Assembly: GCF_000971985.1 (NCBI RefSeq)
Contig: NZ_LAQQ01000002.1
Location: forward strand, 620,001 to 684,000
Source of the DNA: Paenibacillus dauci
GTDB lineage: Bacteria; Bacillota; Bacilli; Paenibacillales; Paenibacillaceae
Length of the DNA: 64,000 nt
Reading direction: 5' to 3'
The position numbers and the translations under genes were made by a program. This document shows, piece by piece, positions 33,164 through 42,266 of the stretch (position 1 is its first letter; every line of letters begins with the position of its first letter). The notes beneath the pieces were generated by a model. The model ran no database searches, was not told the DNA's origin, and saw only the letters and a program-made list of their open reading frames with translations.

Positions 33164-34426
33164 ATGGAGCTTATGCTGCAGGCAATAACGCTCTGGCTGA
33201 TAATACAGCTGCTGTTCACCATCTGGAATCTTCGGCAGATGCCGAAACTGGGCAACGAATTGCATTCATACGGATGGGAACAGCAGTATGATTGCAGCCA
33301 GCAGAACAGTAATATCGCTCACACTCATACATACAGCGATACCGTTACAGATTCTTCTCGTGCGGCAACTTCTTCCGCGAAGAGCATTAACTCTTCGTCC
33401 GAAGAAAAGCCGATGCTGTCTGTACTCATACCTGTGCGCAACGAAGAGGTTAATATCCGTGAATGCCTGGAATCGGTGCTGGCGTGCCGGACGGATAGCA
33501 TCGAACTGGAAGTGCTCGTGATCAACGATCATTCCGAGGATGGAACCGCTGAAGAAGTGCGCCATGTGATAGAGCAGGATTCCCGTGTGCAGCTGTACGA
33601 AGGACAGCCGTTGCCGAAAGGGTGGATGGGCAAGTCTTATGCCTGTCACCAGCTGTCTCAGAAGGCGCAGGGAGAATGGTGGCTGTTTGTCGATGCGGAC
33701 GTAAGGCTGGGACCGGAAGCGCTGGAGGCGGCAATGATTACTGCACGCTCCCAGCAGACCGGTATGATTAGCGGCTTTCCGCGAATGGAGACAGGTACCT
33801 GGCTGGAGCGTCTGGTTGTGCCCATGATGGCTTTTGTTATAGGGTATCATCTGCCGATCATGATGGTGCGGCGCAGCCCCCGTCCTTTTTATCTGGCGGT
33901 AACCGGAGCCTGGATGATGATTCACCGGAACAGCTATATACGCTGCGGGGGTCACAAGCATATTTTCAATCATATTGTTGAAGACATGGAATTGGCCAAA
34001 GCTGTCAAAAAAGCCGGTGATCCGGTGACACTGGCTGATGTGCAGCGTCATACATCGGCGCGGATGTATCGCAATGCCGCCCAGGTATGGGAAGGCTACA
34101 AAAAGAACATGTTTGCCGGTACCGGCCGCAATCCGCTGCTTGTACTGTGCATTACGGTGCTGTATACATTGCTGTTTCTCTGGCCGGTCATCATGCTGGT
34201 CTATGGTCTGGTTACGATACAGCCGGATGTGATCGGTTGGTCGGCTGCAGCTATCATTATCGGTATGCTGAGCAAAGGAATCATTGATCATCACAGCGGC
34301 AAGCCATTCTGGATGGGAGTGCTGCTGCCAGTCAGTGCGCTCTGTATGATCCTTATTTTGCTGGATTCATGGCTTGCCGGGATCAGAGGCAAAGGTTACA
34401 GCTGGAAAGGCAGGACGTACGGATGA
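33164..34426 (+). CDS. Family-2 glycosyltransferase, CrtQ-like
   Basis: Membrane-bound glycosyltransferase of 420 residues. An N-terminal helix (5-20), a polar Ser/Thr-rich spacer (35-85), then a GT-A domain: LSVLIPVRNEEVNI, INDHSEDGT, and the metal-binding DADVRLGP (about 177-184), with VEDMELAKAVKKAG as the acceptor-side motif. Three or four C-terminal helices follow (about 335-415). It matches the CrtQ type, which glucosylates the carotenoid carboxyl group; here it could instead use a tertiary hydroxyl made by the CruF-like protein. The start is ATG 33164 after AAAAGGTGA; the frame from 33119 overlaps the previous gene and lacks a ribosome site. Its stop overlaps the next start (ATGA). Confidence 0.88.
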   Translation: MELMLQAITLWLIIQLLFTIWNLRQMPKLGNELHSYGWEQQYDCSQQNSNIAHTHTYSDTVTDSSRAATSSAKSINSSSEEKPMLSVLIPVRNEEVNIRECLESVLACRTDSIELEVLVINDHSEDGTAEEVRHVIEQDSRVQLYEGQPLPKGWMGKSYACHQLSQKAQGEWWLFVDADVRLGPEALEAAMITARSQQTGMISGFPRMETGTWLERLVVPMMAFVIGYHLPIMMVRRSPRPFYLAVTGAWMMIHRNSYIRCGGHKHIFNHIVEDMELAKAVKKAGDPVTLADVQRHTSARMYRNAAQVWEGYKKNMFAGTGRNPLLVLCITVLYTLLFLWPVIMLVYGLVTIQPDVIGWSAAAIIIGMLSKGIIDHHSGKPFWMGVLLPVSALCMILILLDSWLAGIRGKGYSWKGRTYG

Positions 34427-35919
34427 ATAGTAATTCACATTCTGGCAGCCGCAAAATAATTATTATCGGCGCCGGTTTTGGCGGATTGTCATGTGCGATT
34501 ACACTGGCAGCCAGAGGGTATGAAGTAACGATACTGGAGAAGCAGTCTGTCGTAGGCGGCAAGCTGCAGCCGGTAGAGCGGTCAGGATATCATTTTGACC
34601 GCGGGCCGAGCACGATTACGATGCCGCATGTATTTCGCAGTGTGTTCGAATATGCGGGACGATCGATGGAAGATTATGTAGAGCTGTATGAACTGGAGCC
34701 GCGTACACGCAATATTTTTGCAGATGGTTCTATAGTTGATCTGAGCCGGGATGCATCTTATACCGCCCAGCAGATTGCTGCCTACAGTCCGGAAGATGCG
34801 ATGAACTATCCACGTTTTCTGCAGGAATCCGAAGCGCTGTATAGAGAAGCGGATGCACAGTTTTTGAATACGCTGCTGCTGTCATGGAAAGACAAGATCA
34901 AGCCTTCCATGGGCAAAAGTCTGCTGCGTGTTCGTCCGCTTACCACCTTGCAAACCCTGCTGCGCAAGTATTTTCGTCATCCTAATACGCTGCTGCTGCT
35001 GGGACGATATGCGACATATGTAGGGGCTTCGCCGTATCAGGCACCTTCTATTTTTGCGATGCTCGCTCATGTAGAAGCGAATCAGGGAGTATATGGGGTA
35101 CGCGGAGGAACCCACCAGATTATCCGCGGGATGGAGAAGCTGGCGTTGGAGCTTGGCGTACAGATCGTTACCGGTACAGCGGTCAATCGCATCATTACGG
35201 CTTCCGGCCGGGTAACCGGAGTAGACACGAACCACGGTACCTGGCAGGCACCGCTGGTGATTGTAAATGGAGATGTGCTCAGTGCCAGCCAGATGCTGCT
35301 GTCTGAACAGCAGCGTCCTTCTCTTGGGAATCGGCGGATTGATGCGTATGAGCCTTCCCTGTCGGGATTTGTGACACTGGCAGGCGTACAGCAGCAGTAT
35401 GATCAGTTGCTGCATCATACCGTGTTTTTCCCCGAGCAGTATGAACCGGAATTTCAATCGATTTTTGGACAAAAGCAGCCGCCCCGGCAGCCTACGCTCT
35501 ATATTTGCCATTCGGGCTACTCCGAGCCGGAGCTTGCGCCCAAGGGAGGCAGCAATTTGTTCATTCTGGCAAACGCGCCCTATGTATCGAAGGAGTGGAA
35601 CTGGCAGGAGCAGAGTCAGCAGTATGGTCAGCAGATCGGCAGTATGCTCGAAGGCTACGGGTTAAAGGGAATTCGCCAGGGACCCGTCTGGGAACATTAT
35701 ACGCCCGAGGATATCCAGCGGGATACTTACGCCCATCGTGGTGCGATATACGGTATATCCTCCAATGGTCCGCGACAGACCTTTTTCCGACCGGGTAACC
35801 GAAGCCCGGATGTGCAGGGATTATGGTACGTAGGCGGTACCACGCATCCTGGCGGAGGCACACCAATAGTAACATTATCCGGGCAGCTTGTAGGACGGCA
35901 TATTGCAGATATGTTATAG
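34423..35919 (+). CDS. CrtP/CrtNb-type diapolycopene oxygenase (carotenoid paralog 3)
   Basis: Third CrtI-family flavoenzyme, 498 residues. The FAD motif IIIIGAGFGGLSCAITL lies at about 12-28 and the C-terminal signature is GGTTHPGGGTPIVTLSGQLVG. That HPGGGTP..T.SGQLV ending is the pattern I associate with CrtP/CrtNb enzymes, which oxidise the terminal methyl of a diapocarotenoid to an aldehyde. The start ATG 34423 overlaps the glycosyltransferase stop by ATGA; a frame from 34369 is an upstream artefact. It closes the seven-gene overlapping operon. Assignment to a specific oxidation step is an inference. Confidence 0.85.
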   Translation: MNSNSHSGSRKIIIIGAGFGGLSCAITLAARGYEVTILEKQSVVGGKLQPVERSGYHFDRGPSTITMPHVFRSVFEYAGRSMEDYVELYELEPRTRNIFADGSIVDLSRDASYTAQQIAAYSPEDAMNYPRFLQESEALYREADAQFLNTLLLSWKDKIKPSMGKSLLRVRPLTTLQTLLRKYFRHPNTLLLLGRYATYVGASPYQAPSIFAMLAHVEANQGVYGVRGGTHQIIRGMEKLALELGVQIVTGTAVNRIITASGRVTGVDTNHGTWQAPLVIVNGDVLSASQMLLSEQQRPSLGNRRIDAYEPSLSGFVTLAGVQQQYDQLLHHTVFFPEQYEPEFQSIFGQKQPPRQPTLYICHSGYSEPELAPKGGSNLFILANAPYVSKEWNWQEQSQQYGQQIGSMLEGYGLKGIRQGPVWEHYTPEDIQRDTYAHRGAIYGISSNGPRQTFFRPGNRSPDVQGLWYVGGTTHPGGGTPIVTLSGQLVGRHIADML

Positions 35920-36030
35920 CCGATGAGTTATTAATTGGGGAGAGACGACAGGCTGGGGCTGACAGGTGGGAGTAGAGATATTGATTTTCTACCTAGTTTC
36001 TATGTTGCTTGTGCGAGGTATCTTTTATAT

Positions 36031-36115
36031 TGTACATCGGTCACGTTCGATATACTGTTCATCGGTTGTACCCGATATACTACTCATCGGTCGTACCCGA
36101 TATATTACTCATCGG
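36031..36115 (+). repeat. Tandem 25-bp repeat of operator-like palindromes upstream of fni
   Basis: CATCGG begins at 36035, 36060, 36085 and 36110, an exact 25-bp period. Units two and three read ATCGG-TTGTAC-CCGAT and ATCGG-TCGTAC-CCGAT, near-perfect inverted repeats; unit one is a weaker copy (ATCGG-TCACGT-TCGAT) and the fourth is half a unit. The array ends 17 bp before the -35 of fni. It looks like an array of binding sites for a dimeric regulator. Confidence 0.75.
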
Positions 36116-36131
36116 GTATAAACAATCTTGT

Positions 36132-36159
36132 TTGGATTACTTTGGATTGCTGGTATATT
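36132..36159 (+). promoter_or_regulatory. fni promoter
   Basis: TTGGAT (36132-36137), 16-bp spacer, extended -10 TGG-TATATT (36151-36159). Confidence 0.65.
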
Positions 36160-36272
36160 TAAGTGAAGGGCTTACAGGATAAGCCAAATGAATACAAGGA
36201 AGTGACCGGCAATATGCAGACAGTCTGTAAGTATAGGGTTGTGGCAGGGCCGGTTTCAGGGAGGAGGGGCTC

Positions 36273-37322
36273 ATGAATCAGGAGAACCCTATAGCAGGAA
36301 ATATTTCGGATCGAAAAAGTGCACATGTGCGGCTCTGTCTGGAGGAAGATGTTGCTGGAGCAGGAATTACTTCGGGAATGGAGCAGTATCGGTTTCGGCA
36401 TCAGGCACTGCCGGAGATCGATTTTGGCAGTATCGATCTTGGTACATCATTTTTGAATATTCCGATGTCTGCGCCGCTGTTGATTAGCTCTATGACAGGC
36501 GGTAGTGAGGCGACCGGACAGATTAACCGGCGTCTGGCCCAGGCTGCAGAGAGTCGCGGCTGGGCGATGGGACTCGGCTCGGTACGTGCAGCCATCGAAC
36601 AGGATGAGCTGGCCAGTACATTCAACGTACGTCAGGAAGCTCCGACGATACCGGTAATTGCCAATCTGGGAGCTGTGCAGTTGAATTACGGATTCGGTAT
36701 CGAGCAATGCAGACGTGCTGTGGAACTGGCAGAAGCGAGTGCGCTGGTACTGCATCTGAACAGTCTGCAGGAGGTTTTTCAGCCGGAGGGTAATGTGAAC
36801 TTTGCGGGACTGTTATCCCGGATCGAACAGGTAGCCCGGCAGCTGGAAGTTCCGGTTGGTATCAAGGAAGTTGGCTGGGGCATTGATGGCAGTACGGCAC
36901 GCCGTCTGACGGATGCTGGCGCAGCCTTTATCGATGTGGCAGGTGCAGGCGGAACGTCATGGAGCCAGGTGGAGAAATTCCGCAGCAGTGATCCGGTACG
37001 CCGCGATGCAGCGGAAGCTTTTGCCGGATGGGGTACACCAACGGCTGAATGTATACGCGATGTACGTGCAGAGCTGCCGAAGATTCCGCTGATCGGTAGC
37101 GGAGGACTTAGTCATGGCGTCGATGCTGCCAAAGCGATTGCGCTGGGTGCGGATCTGGCAGGATTTGGCCGCTCTCTGCTGGGCGCAGCAGTAGAATCGG
37201 TCGAAGCACTGGATCTGGTATTACAGCGTGTAGAATTCGAATTATCGGCTGCCATGTTTGGCGTAGGGGCTGCCAGTATAGATGAATTGCAGCAGACAGA
37301 TCGTCTGTATCGACGCGAATAG
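36273..37322 (+). CDS. fni: Isopentenyl-diphosphate isomerase, type 2
   Basis: FMN- and NADPH-dependent enzyme interconverting IPP and DMAPP, the C5 units for all isoprenoids; 349 residues, TIM barrel, cytoplasmic. N-terminal RKSAHVRLCLEEDV, the SMTGGSEATGQINRRLAQAA flavin region (about 73-92), ANLGAVQLNYG, GIKEVGWGI and the phosphate-binding SGGLSHGVDAAKAIALGADLAG (split around residue 275) fit the type 2 family. The start is ATG 36273 behind GGAGGAGGGG. It lies just downstream of the carotenoid operon but has its own promoter and the adjacent repeat array, so precursor supply may be tuned separately. Confidence 0.95.
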   Translation: MNQENPIAGNISDRKSAHVRLCLEEDVAGAGITSGMEQYRFRHQALPEIDFGSIDLGTSFLNIPMSAPLLISSMTGGSEATGQINRRLAQAAESRGWAMGLGSVRAAIEQDELASTFNVRQEAPTIPVIANLGAVQLNYGFGIEQCRRAVELAEASALVLHLNSLQEVFQPEGNVNFAGLLSRIEQVARQLEVPVGIKEVGWGIDGSTARRLTDAGAAFIDVAGAGGTSWSQVEKFRSSDPVRRDAAEAFAGWGTPTAECIRDVRAELPKIPLIGSGGLSHGVDAAKAIALGADLAGFGRSLLGAAVESVEALDLVLQRVEFELSAAMFGVGAASIDELQQTDRLYRRE

Positions 37323-37341
37323 CATCTTCCTATAACCGTGT

Positions 37342-37369
37342 AAGCCCGGAATCCTATCCGGGCTTTTTG
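37342..37369 (+). terminator. Terminator after fni
   Basis: AAGCCCGGA / TCCGGGCTT, perfect 9-bp stem with a 6-nt loop and a TTTTT tail. Confidence 0.9.
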
Positions 37370-37460
37370 CTATGCGCTATTGGTTGGTATGCAGTCTGTA
37401 GTTAGACGAAGTCTGTTATGAATAATATTTTGAAATTAAGAAAGTTTCTGAAACACTCTA

Positions 37461-37486
37461 CAAAAGTCGCACTCTGCGGACGATAT
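37461..37486 (+). promoter_or_regulatory. Candidate sigma-D promoter of the second chemoreceptor gene
   Basis: CAAA (37461-37464), 14 nt, GACGATAT (37479-37486): 3 of 4 and 7 of 8 matches to TAAA-N14-16-GCCGATAT. Confidence 0.5.
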
Positions 37487-37543
37487 TAAATAGGTAATTC
37501 GTACTATTATATCATGTTCATAAATGCAGGGAGGAAAGAGAAA

Positions 37544-39283
37544 TTGAAGAAGCTTCAGCAAATCAGACTGGGTTTGCGTCCCAAATTATATCTTATTATT
37601 CTGCTGCCACTATTTATTATTGGATCGCTGACCATGTGGACAACGCAGCGTCTGATACAGGAGTCCGCGCTATCTACACTTCAGCACAGCAATGAGACGC
37701 TGGCGACTCATACAGCAGCACAGCTGAATACGGAGGATATCCGTAAATTATATACGTACAGTGAACCCGAACAAAGCCAGGAATACAAAGACTTAAGGAC
37801 CCAGATCAATAATCTGCGTCTGCAGTCCGGCGCGCTCTATGTTTATCTGTTCAATTATGCCGATAATAAATGGTTTTATACGGTGGATGGAGCGAGTTGG
37901 GACGACGAAGGCTACAGTGCCTACAATGATGACATGAGTTTTAACACAGATGCGAGCACCAGGCTGACTGCAGGTCAGAGTGTAACGACTGATGTAGTAT
38001 CCGATCCGGAATGGGGAGATTTATTCTCTACTTTTACACCAATCAAGGACAAGAGCGGTCAGATCGTAGGCTATCTGGGTATCGATATCTCTGCCAAAAC
38101 AGTTAATACGGTGTATGAACAAACGCTAACCCAGGCTTACAAACTGGTTATTCCGATTTTTGCCGGAGTGGTACTTCTTGCAGCTCTGTGCGCCATGCTG
38201 TTTATCCGTCGTACGCTGAATCAGGTAGGCGAGATCAAGCATAGTATGGAGAAAGTGACTGCAGGAGATCTGACGGTAGGCTCACAACGTATTACCGGTG
38301 ACCAGCTGGGCGAGATCAGTGATCTGAACAATGCCATGATCCAGCATATTACCGAGATGATTACCAGTATTCAGTCGGGTTCCGGTACGCTGCAGGATTC
38401 CTCGCAGTATATTGCCGAAGTAGCCCAAGGCACGCTGCGTCAGACGGAGGAATTATCACGGGCTATTCAGGAGATTGCGCTTGGTTCTACGCAGCAGTCG
38501 GAGCAGACTGAACAATCGGTACAGCAGTCGACCCAGCTGGGTCGTATTATCGATGAGATTGGCAGCTATGTCAGCCAGTTCAGTACGACAGCCGAACAGC
38601 TGTCCAGCGTAAGCAGCAAAGTCAGACATGAACATGAACAATTGCTGGAACAGGGAAAAGAAAACGTAGAGCGTGTACGTCAGATCCAGCAGCAGTCTGA
38701 AATATTGGCAGAACAGTCGCGCGAAGCTTCCAGCATCAGTGGACAGGTGCAGAGTATCGTTAAGCAGACACAGATTCTGGCTCTTAACGCCTCAATAGAA
38801 GCTTCCCGCGCCGGTGAAGCAGGCAAAGGATTCTCGGTTGTAGCCAGCGAGATGCGTAATCTGGCACAGCAGTCCGAGCAGTCGATCGGAGAGATCGATA
38901 ACATGCTGCGTCAGTTTGTCGAGCAGATCGGCCGGATCAACGTACAGTTTGAAGCCAATATGGAATCGGCGAATCGCCAGGAAGTGCAGATTGAAGAATG
39001 TATGGAATCCTTTGAACAGGTGAGTCAGGTATCCGGTGAGGTGCATCAGCTGGCGCTGGATCTGTCGCAAAAAACCGACAGTATGCAGCACATCCGCCAT
39101 GAGGTGGAAGAGCATCTGGGCTATATTGCTTCCGCAACCGAAGAGACCTCTGCCATGACCGAGGAAGTGGCTGCCAGCGCCCTGGAACAGCAAAAGTCCG
39201 TTTCGGAACTGTCCGAGATATCCGGCAGCCTGAAGACCCTTGCTCACGAACTCAAAGGGCAATCGGATAAATTTATCGTATAG
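37544..39283 (+). CDS. Methyl-accepting chemotaxis protein with dCache/sCache-like sensor
   Basis: Transmembrane chemoreceptor, 579 residues. Helix 1 is at about 15-35, then an extracellular Cache-type sensor (to about 190; [33 protein letters not shown]), helix 2 (about 200-225), HAMP, and the signalling domain with the tip [19 protein letters not shown] (about 412-430), where family receptors have a conserved E-A-A-R-A-G. The start is TTG 37544, nine bases after GGGAGG; the in-frame ATG at 37514 has no ribosome site. A sigma-D-like promoter lies upstream. The Cache fold suggests a small-metabolite ligand such as an amino or organic acid, not identifiable here. Confidence 0.92.
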   Translation: MKKLQQIRLGLRPKLYLIILLPLFIIGSLTMWTTQRLIQESALSTLQHSNETLATHTAAQLNTEDIRKLYTYSEPEQSQEYKDLRTQINNLRLQSGALYVYLFNYADNKWFYTVDGASWDDEGYSAYNDDMSFNTDASTRLTAGQSVTTDVVSDPEWGDLFSTFTPIKDKSGQIVGYLGIDISAKTVNTVYEQTLTQAYKLVIPIFAGVVLLAALCAMLFIRRTLNQVGEIKHSMEKVTAGDLTVGSQRITGDQLGEISDLNNAMIQHITEMITSIQSGSGTLQDSSQYIAEVAQGTLRQTEELSRAIQEIALGSTQQSEQTEQSVQQSTQLGRIIDEIGSYVSQFSTTAEQLSSVSSKVRHEHEQLLEQGKENVERVRQIQQQSEILAEQSREASSISGQVQSIVKQTQILALNASIEASRAGEAGKGFSVVASEMRNLAQQSEQSIGEIDNMLRQFVEQIGRINVQFEANMESANRQEVQIEECMESFEQVSQVSGEVHQLALDLSQKTDSMQHIRHEVEEHLGYIASATEETSAMTEEVAASALEQQKSVSELSEISGSLKTLAHELKGQSDKFIV

Positions 39284-39288
39284 TTCGT

Positions 39289-39317
39289 TTGCCACGCCTT
39301 GGGTTCTCATATATAAT
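39289..39317 (+). promoter_or_regulatory. ychF promoter
   Basis: TTGCCA (39289-39294), 17-bp spacer, TATAAT (39312-39317), 57 nt before the start codon. Confidence 0.75.
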
Positions 39318-39374
39318 AGTGTGGAAATTCAGATCGAACGCTTACCAATTCAACTAATAGGAGTTGTCATATAA

Positions 39375-40475
39375 ATGGCTTTGAAAGCTGGTATTGTTGG
39401 GCTTCCTAACGTCGGGAAATCCACACTTTTTAATGCAATCACCCAGGCGGGTGCCGAATCCGCCAACTATCCGTTCTGTACCATTGATCCTAACGTCGGT
39501 ATCGTCGAAGTACCGGATGAGCGTCTGGACAAACTGACCGAACTGGTTGAACCGAAAAAAACCGTCCCTACTGCATTTGAATTTGTTGATATCGCCGGTC
39601 TCGTACGCGGCGCGAGCAAAGGCGAAGGACTGGGTAACAAATTCCTCGCCCATATCCGTGAAGTCGATGCAATCGTACACGTGGTACGTTGTTTTGAAGA
39701 TGAGAACATCACCCACGTAGATGGCAAAATCGATCCGATCAGCGATATCCAGACCATTAATCTGGAGCTGGTACTGGCCGATCTGGACAGTGTCGAGAAG
39801 CGTATTGACCGTTCCAAAAAGAACATGAAGGGCGGCAACAAACAATACGCCCAGGAAGTCGAAGTACTGGAACGCATCAAAGAAGCCCTGTATAACGATA
39901 TGCCTGTCCGCAGTGTAGAGCTGAGTGATGAAGAGCGTCTGATCGTTCGCGATCTGCATCTGCTGACCATGAAGCCTGTACTGTATGCAGCGAATGTGAG
40001 TGAAGACGGCGTAACCGAAGCCGATACCAACCCGTACGTGCTGAAAGTCAAAGAATTCGCCGAAGCCGAAAATGCGGTTGTCGTGCCAATCAGTGCCAAG
40101 ATCGAAGCGGATATTTCCGAAATGGAAGAAGAAGACAAAGCGATGTTCCTCGAAGAACTGGGTCTGTCCGAATCCGGCCTGAACCGTCTGATCAAAGCAG
40201 CGTATCGTCTGCTTGGTCTGTATACGTACTTTACAGCCGGCGTACAGGAAGTACGCGCCTGGACAATCCGCAAAGGCACCAAAGCTCCTGGAGCAGCCGG
40301 TGTGATTCATACCGACTTTGAACGCGGATTTATTCGTGCCGAAGTGGTTAGCTACGAGGATCTGGTGAATGCCGGTTCTATGAACGGCGCCAAAGAGCGC
40401 GGTCAGCTGCGCCTGGAAGGTAAAGAGTATGTCGTGCAGGATGGCGACGTAATGCACTTCCGTTTCAACGTATAA
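39375..40475 (+). CDS. ychF: Ribosome-associated ATPase YchF (OLA1 family)
   Basis: Conserved P-loop NTPase of 366 residues. G1 is [12 protein letters not shown] (8-19), G3 is DIAGLVRG, and the central coiled coil (about 120-175) and C-terminal TGS domain (about 280-366, [23 protein letters not shown] split near 295) are in place. The family prefers ATP over GTP because the G4 motif is altered, binds ribosomes and takes part in stress control of translation. The start is ATG 39375 with AGGAG upstream. It is a single gene with a strong sigma-A promoter. Confidence 0.97.
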   Translation: MALKAGIVGLPNVGKSTLFNAITQAGAESANYPFCTIDPNVGIVEVPDERLDKLTELVEPKKTVPTAFEFVDIAGLVRGASKGEGLGNKFLAHIREVDAIVHVVRCFEDENITHVDGKIDPISDIQTINLELVLADLDSVEKRIDRSKKNMKGGNKQYAQEVEVLERIKEALYNDMPVRSVELSDEERLIVRDLHLLTMKPVLYAANVSEDGVTEADTNPYVLKVKEFAEAENAVVVPISAKIEADISEMEEEDKAMFLEELGLSESGLNRLIKAAYRLLGLYTYFTAGVQEVRAWTIRKGTKAPGAAGVIHTDFERGFIRAEVVSYEDLVNAGSMNGAKERGQLRLEGKEYVVQDGDVMHFRFNV

Positions 40476-40509
40476 AATAACGAAGATCCACAGGATCTTG
40501 CCTGTACAC

Positions 40510-40578
40510 AAGCCTTATTCCATCAGCTCGATCGTATACACATCGTATACGGTCTGCGGATCGGAATAAGGCTTTTTT
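40510..40578 (+). terminator. Terminator after ychF
   Basis: AAGCCTTATTCC and GGAATAAGGCTT form a perfect 12-bp stem followed by TTTTT; the 41-nt loop contains its own small stem CGTATAC / GTATACG. Confidence 0.75.
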
Positions 40579-40732
40579 GCATTCTTTTTCATAACAATAT
40601 AGATAAAATAAAACAGGTAAGAAAAGAGTATATAGAATCAATCGTACCGTCATTCGTAACCAGATTTGTAATCAGAAAGCCACTTTTAACTGATTAACAG
40701 CAGGCAATCGGCATAACCGTGTATCTGTCAGC

Positions 40733-40767
40733 AAAAAAAGAACGATCTGCCATTTGACAGACCGTTC
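40733..40767 (-). terminator. Terminator of the aldo-keto reductase gene
   Basis: On the minus strand GAACGGTCTG / CAGATCGTTC (one wobble pair) is followed by TTTTTTT. Confidence 0.85.
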
Positions 40768-40822
40768 GCGGATTATTGATTACTGCTTTAGCGATCAGAC
40801 CAAGCAGTATCCAAGATTATAC

Positions 40823-41815
40823 TTAACGATTAACGTTCACCATTCCTGCTTCCGGGTAGCGCTCACCAACAGCTGCACCTTTGGGTGCGATAGCATCAAT
40901 CCGCTGCAGTTCTTCCTGGGTAAAGGAAATATCCAGCGCGCCTACATTTTCCAACAGGTATTTGGTCTTTTTGGTACCTGGGATAGGAGCGATATCTTCT
41001 CCTTGGGCTAGTAGCCAGGCCAGTGCCAGCTGGGAAGGCGGGCAGTTTTTCTCTGCAGCAATCTCGCGAATCCGGGCGACCAGATCGAGGTTTTTCTGGA
41101 AATTCTCGCCCTGGAAGCGTGGCGAATAACGGCGATAGTCACCTTCTTCCAGATCGTCAAAAGACTTTATCTGACCGGTCAGGAACCCGCGGCCCAGTGG
41201 ACTGTAAGGTACAAATCCGATACCAAGCTCACGGCACAGCGGTAATATCTCATCCTCTACATCCCTGCTCCATAGAGAATATTCAGTCTGCAGAGCCGAG
41301 ATCGGGAATACATCATGCGCCCGGCGAATCGTGGCAGCCGATGCTTCGGAGAGTCCCAGATAGCGCACTTTGCCCTCGCGTACCAGTTCAGCCATCGCAC
41401 CAACCGTTTCCTCGATCGGCACATCGGGATCGACCCGGTGCTGATAATACAAATCAATCGTATCGACACCCAGCCGCTTCAGACTTTTCTCGCATGCTTC
41501 GCGTACATATTCAGGGCGTCCGCTAATTCCCAGATAAGAGCCGTCTTCGCCGCGCACATTACCGAACTTCGTGGCGATAATCACATCCTGGCGATGCTGA
41601 CGGATAAAAGGGCCGATAAACTCTTCATTATGCCCATTCCCGTACATATCAGCCGTATCATAAAAAGTAATACCATTCTCAAAAGCCACTTCCAGGGTGC
41701 GCAGTGATTCCTGCTCGTCCCTTCCTGAATAAAATTCGGACATTCCCATACAGCCCAGACCGAGTGCAGATACAACAAGTCCCTGCTTGCCAATGTGTCG
41801 TTGAGTCATGGTCAT
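40823..41815 (-). CDS. Aldo-keto reductase, AKR13/YajO-like
   Basis: NADPH-dependent oxidoreductase of 330 residues, TIM barrel, cytoplasmic. The catalytic tetrad is visible: Asp in FYDTADMYG with Tyr58-region, Lys in ATKFG and His in YYQHRVD. The C-terminal cofactor motif [17 protein letters not shown] is complete, with [11 protein letters not shown] at the N-terminus typical of the AKR13 group. The start is ATG 41815, six bases after AAGGAGG. It is transcribed alone, divergent from the prfA leader. Substrate unknown; the family reduces aldehydes such as methylglyoxal and lipid-derived carbonyls. Confidence 0.92.
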   Translation of the reverse strand: MTMTQRHIGKQGLVVSALGLGCMGMSEFYSGRDEQESLRTLEVAFENGITFYDTADMYGNGHNEEFIGPFIRQHRQDVIIATKFGNVRGEDGSYLGISGRPEYVREACEKSLKRLGVDTIDLYYQHRVDPDVPIEETVGAMAELVREGKVRYLGLSEASAATIRRAHDVFPISALQTEYSLWSRDVEDEILPLCRELGIGFVPYSPLGRGFLTGQIKSFDDLEEGDYRRYSPRFQGENFQKNLDLVARIREIAAEKNCPPSQLALAWLLAQGEDIAPIPGTKKTKYLLENVGALDISFTQEELQRIDAIAPKGAAVGERYPEAGMVNVNR

Positions 41816-42046
41816 GATTTGCCTCCTTGAGATTCAGATGATTGGGTATTACGATTAATCTTTTTTTGTTCAATCGGCCGTAATCATTGTATTTCATGAC
41901 AAGCTGCATCAGAGGTGTTTATGCCGATATGTTCATTATAGATACTCTGCGCAGCAATAGCCAAATTCAGACATATATGTACTGGAATTTGTATTTAAAA
42001 AAATGGATAAAACGGGATATTAAAGATAGGAAAGTGGATATTTCTA

Positions 42047-42055
42047 TGCTATAAT
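42047..42055 (+). promoter_or_regulatory. Extended -10 promoter of the prfA leader
   Basis: TGC-TATAAT: TG at 42047-42048, TATAAT at 42050-42055. No good -35 is present. Transcription should start near 42062, just before the hairpin element. Confidence 0.65.
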
Positions 42056-42065
42056 CAAGAGTCGT

Positions 42066-42131
42066 AACCCTGTATTTGACGCATACTAACAGCTGTATCC
42101 CGTACATCTGTGATGCGGTTGGAAGCAGGGT
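42066..42131 (+). ncRNA. Structured leader element upstream of prfA, undescribed
   Basis: One extended hairpin with nested helices: ACCCTG/CAGGGT (42067-42072 with 42126-42131), CGCAT/ATGCG (42080-42084 with 42113-42117), ACAG/CTGT (42089-42092 with 42108-42111) and GTA/TAC (42095-42097 with 42103-42105), with internal loops tatttga / gttggaag, acta / g and ct / at, and apical loop tcccg. It starts about 5 nt into the predicted transcript and is followed by a terminator. I recognise no known riboswitch class. Confidence 0.5.
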
Positions 42132-42166
42132 ATTCCTTTTATAGTCATGTCATTTTGATCTGAAGC

Positions 42167-42222
42167 ACTGCTGTAATGACTGTTTCAATAGATCCAGTGA
42201 ACGCCGTACAGCATGTTTTTTT
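42167..42222 (+). terminator. Intrinsic terminator-like hairpin in the prfA leader
   Basis: CA(c)TGCTGTA pairs with TACAGCATG (9 bp, one bulged C), an inner ACTG / CAGT helix lies in the loop, and TTTTTTT follows at 42216-42222. It ends 44 nt before the prfA start, so read-through would be needed to express prfA from the upstream promoter. Confidence 0.6.
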
Positions 42223-42266
42223 GAATGTTATAAATAACTATTGAATATATGAAGAGGTGGTTTTCC

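Larger units (their letters stand above)
35920..36272 (+). other. Intergenic region with tandem repeat and fni promoter
   Basis: No gene. From left to right: a spacer, the 25-bp tandem repeat, the promoter of fni and its 100-nt leader. Confidence 0.6.

Noticed and set aside
36031..36115. Tandem repeat as a CRISPR array
   Set aside because: The 25-bp units are contiguous without unique spacers and no cas genes are nearby.
40754..41011. 85-codon plus-strand frame
   Set aside because: It lies antisense to the aldo-keto reductase gene and its terminator; no ribosome site.
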